Shown here piece after piece: positions 63,201 to 64,000 of a stretch of DNA of 64,000 nucleotides. The DNA comes from Streptomyces scabiei 87.22. GTDB taxonomy: Bacteria; Actinomycetota; Actinomycetes; Streptomycetales; Streptomycetaceae. The notes under the pieces are model-generated. The model had not been told where the DNA came from and did no database searches. It saw only the letters and a program-made list of their open reading frames with translations. A program made the translations under genes and the position numbers. The stretch covers positions 9,486,001-9,550,000 of the forward strand of contig NC_013929.1 of assembly GCF_000091305.1 (NCBI RefSeq), written 5' to 3'. How positions within the stretch are numbered: the first letter of the stretch is position 1; each line of letters begins with the position of its first letter.

Positions 63201-64000
63201 CGGCCGTGCGCTCCGGCGGGGCGTCCGGGTCGAGCGGCAGATAGGCCGCGCCCGCCTTGTGGACCGCGAGGACGGCCGTGAGGAAGTGCGCGGTGCGCGG
63301 CAGCGCGAGCGCCACGAACCGCTCCGGACCGGCCCCGGCCGCCACCAGCAGCCGGGCCAGCCGGTTGGCGTCCGCGTCGAGTTCGGCGAACGTCAGCTCG
63401 ATCCCGTCGGACGCGGCGGCGGGCCTCTCGCCGTGCAGGCGCACCTGCTCCTCGAACAGGGCGGGAACGGTGGTCGGCGCCCCGGCGGCGGGCCTGCTGT
63501 GCCAGCCGCCGACGAGACGGGCCCGCTCGTCCGCGCCGAGGATGTCGACGTCGGCGAGTGCCGTGTCCGGGTCGGCGGTCACGGCACGCAGGACCCGCCG
63601 CAGCCGGTCCGCGAACGACTGGGCGGTGGCGTGGTCGAACAGGTCGGCGCTGTACTCCAGGACGCCGTCCACCCCGCTGCCGTCACCCCGTTCGACGAAG
63701 TCGAAGGACAGGTCGAACTTGGCGGTCGTCTGCGCCACGTCGTCCCGGCGGGTGTCCAGTCCCGACAGCACGGTGTCGTCACCGCCCGACGCCAGGTACA
63801 CGACCATCACCTGGAACAGCGGGTGACGGGCGAGCGACCGGGCCGGGTTGACCACCTCCACCAGCCGCTCGAAGGGCACGTCCTGGTGGTCGAACGCGGC
63901 CAGGTCGGTCTCCCTGACCCGGCCGAGCAGCTCCCGGAACGTCGGGTTCCCCGAGGTGTCGGTGCGCAGCACCAGCGTGTTGAGGAAGAACCCGACCAGG
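60250..64000 (-). CDS. NRPS (C-terminal part: C, A, T, E domains), 5' end outside window
   Basis: This non-ribosomal peptide synthetase continues beyond base 64000. Visible order is the end of a condensation domain (FFLNTLVLRTD, ending near 63550), an adenylation domain with core YTSGSTGRPKG (near 62995) and specificity segment FFFDASWQPQLW (near 62840), a carrier domain with phosphopantetheine Ser in GGDSIVAMQL (near 61820), and a terminal epimerisation domain with HHLVVDGVSW (near 61245) and NYLGRFG (near 60530). No thioesterase follows. Context suggests a siderophore. A first reading of the selectivity residues is DAQEVVLVD, close to Gln/Glu-type codes, but alignment is approximate. Confidence 0.92.
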   Translation of the reverse strand, partial: LVGFFLNTLVLRTDTSGNPTFRELLGRVRETDLAAFDHQDVPFERLVEVVNPARSLARHPLFQVMVVYLASGGDDTVLSGLDTRRDDVAQTTAKFDLSFDFVERGDGSGVDGVLEYSADLFDHATAQSFADRLRRVLRAVTADPDTALADVDILGADERARLVGGWHSRPAAGAPTTVPALFEEQVRLHGERPAAASDGIELTFAELDADANRLARLLVAAGAGPERFVALALPRTAHFLTAVLAVHKAGAAYLPLDPDAPPERTAAVLADARPVLTLTTRDLAATLPPGTAPLVLDDGDTVARLAEQDGAGLTDADRTAPLTPRHPAYVIYTSGSTGRPKGVVITHETLGNLFHSHRETLYAPAAEAAGRRHLRVGHAWSFFFDASWQPQLWLLDGHCVHVLSEEVRRDPELVTEAVLRHRFDFLEVTPSFFTQMADSGLLRGGDCPLAVVGVGGEAVPVALWKRLAELPGTEAFNLYGPTESTVDALVGRVGDSERPLVGRPVAGTRAYVLDDRLQPLPPGVPGELYLAGGGLARGYLGGPALTAERFVADPFGPAGSRLYRTGDLARWTADGRIDYLGRADDQVKIRGFRIEPAEIEAALTSHPEVGQALVTVHQDGPRKLLVAHVVPAPDTAPDPARLRAHVGGRLPDHMVPAAVVTLERFPRLANGKLDRSALPAPDFAALSSGRAPATPVEELLCTVFAEVLGLSRVGVDDDFFALGGDSIVAMQLVGRARAAGLRISPRLVFRHRTVAALGTVAEAADVSVPRPVDDGTGSVPLTPVMQWLRELGGPFASYHQAALVRTPAALDLPGLTAVLQALADRHDLLRATLVRPSREDTEEWSLHVPPAGTVDAAGWIERVDVSGLDAAALGETVRAHTAVARASLDPDAGVVVRAVWFDAGDAPGRLLLMGHHLVVDGVSWRVLLPDLEAAWRDVSAGRPVALLPVETSFARWSRLLTELAQAPEGEAELPLWEAILDGGAQSLPLTRARDADRDTAATRREVVLRLPAERTGPLLSAVPAAFGAGVNDVLLAGLALAFADLRKRNGGTDTSLLVDLEGHGREEELGGDGVDLSRTVGWFTSVYPVRLDPGPADPADAFAGGPAAEEAVRRVRAHLAALPANGVGYGLLRHLNPRTREVLAAYEPPRVEFNYLGRFGVPEETDWSYAPEEDAADIGSEGSTREGHALEINVVTEDRADGPVLAAHWSYLEGLLPRDTVRDLAETWFRALEGLVARAERNTDASDAK

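Noticed and set aside
55225..64000. Naming the NRPS locus as coelichelin or coelibactin
   Set aside because: Gene order, module order and the visible selectivity residues do not match enough, and most of the cluster is outside the window.

Overview
The window is a 64 kb piece of a high-GC actinomycete chromosome, almost certainly Streptomyces. The evidence is the very high G+C in third codon positions, frequent GTG and TTG starts, many ATGA-type overlaps, and Streptomyces-typical families: an SsgA-like protein, an NsdA-like TPR regulator, DUF397, a SpoIIE-type phosphatase, LitR/LitS, and a GH19 chitinase preceded by DasR-like sites. No rRNA, tRNA, CRISPR array, prophage or intact insertion sequence was seen.

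Layout. 1-5.5 kb: an acyl-CoA ligase (partial) divergent from a crotonase / DUF35 / thiolase-like / thiolase-like cluster, apparently acyl-CoA or side-chain catabolism. 5.6-10 kb: an orphan DUF397 protein, an MFS transporter, a hypothetical protein and a secreted amidase. 10-17 kb: an APH-fold phosphotransferase divergent from an NsdA-like regulator, then a PAS-PP2C phosphatase, an SsgA-like protein, a baeRF-type protein and a secreted DUF4232-like protein. 17-24 kb: a secreted tripeptidyl-aminopeptidase-like hydrolase, three two-domain GNAT proteins, a membrane acyltransferase and an SPW membrane protein. A perfect palindrome with CTAG ends sits between two convergent genes.

24-32 kb: a light-response locus (ECF sigma LitS divergent from the B12-type MerR regulator LitR, then photolyase and an SDR-DUF2867 protein), followed by a MarR-MMPL pair with a clear operator. 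32-37 kb: a sulfonate locus in which a 27-codon, probably leaderless leader peptide precedes ssuE and ssuD, then a GNAT, an acyl-CoA dehydrogenase-like protein and a divergent MarR. 37-48 kb: chitinase, secreted proteins, a hypothetical acidic protein, a VOC protein, adenosine deaminase, DinB, an HTH-transmembrane protein, LysR, an aldo/keto reductase, DUF1905 and SnoaL-like genes. 48-55 kb: a signalling module (double-FHA ABC transporter, SH3-like protein, Ser/Thr kinase), an RpiB homologue, and an ArsR-SRPBCC pair.

55-64 kb: a siderophore-type locus. An iron box precedes two half-ABC transporters and a siderophore-binding lipoprotein; these converge on an MbtH-like gene and a large NRPS that runs off the window. 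The two half-transporters have complementary defects that leave one canonical and one degenerate ATP site.

Several genes, mostly regulators, show a -10-like TANNNT box 6-8 nt before the start codon and no Shine-Dalgarno sequence, which predicts leaderless transcripts.
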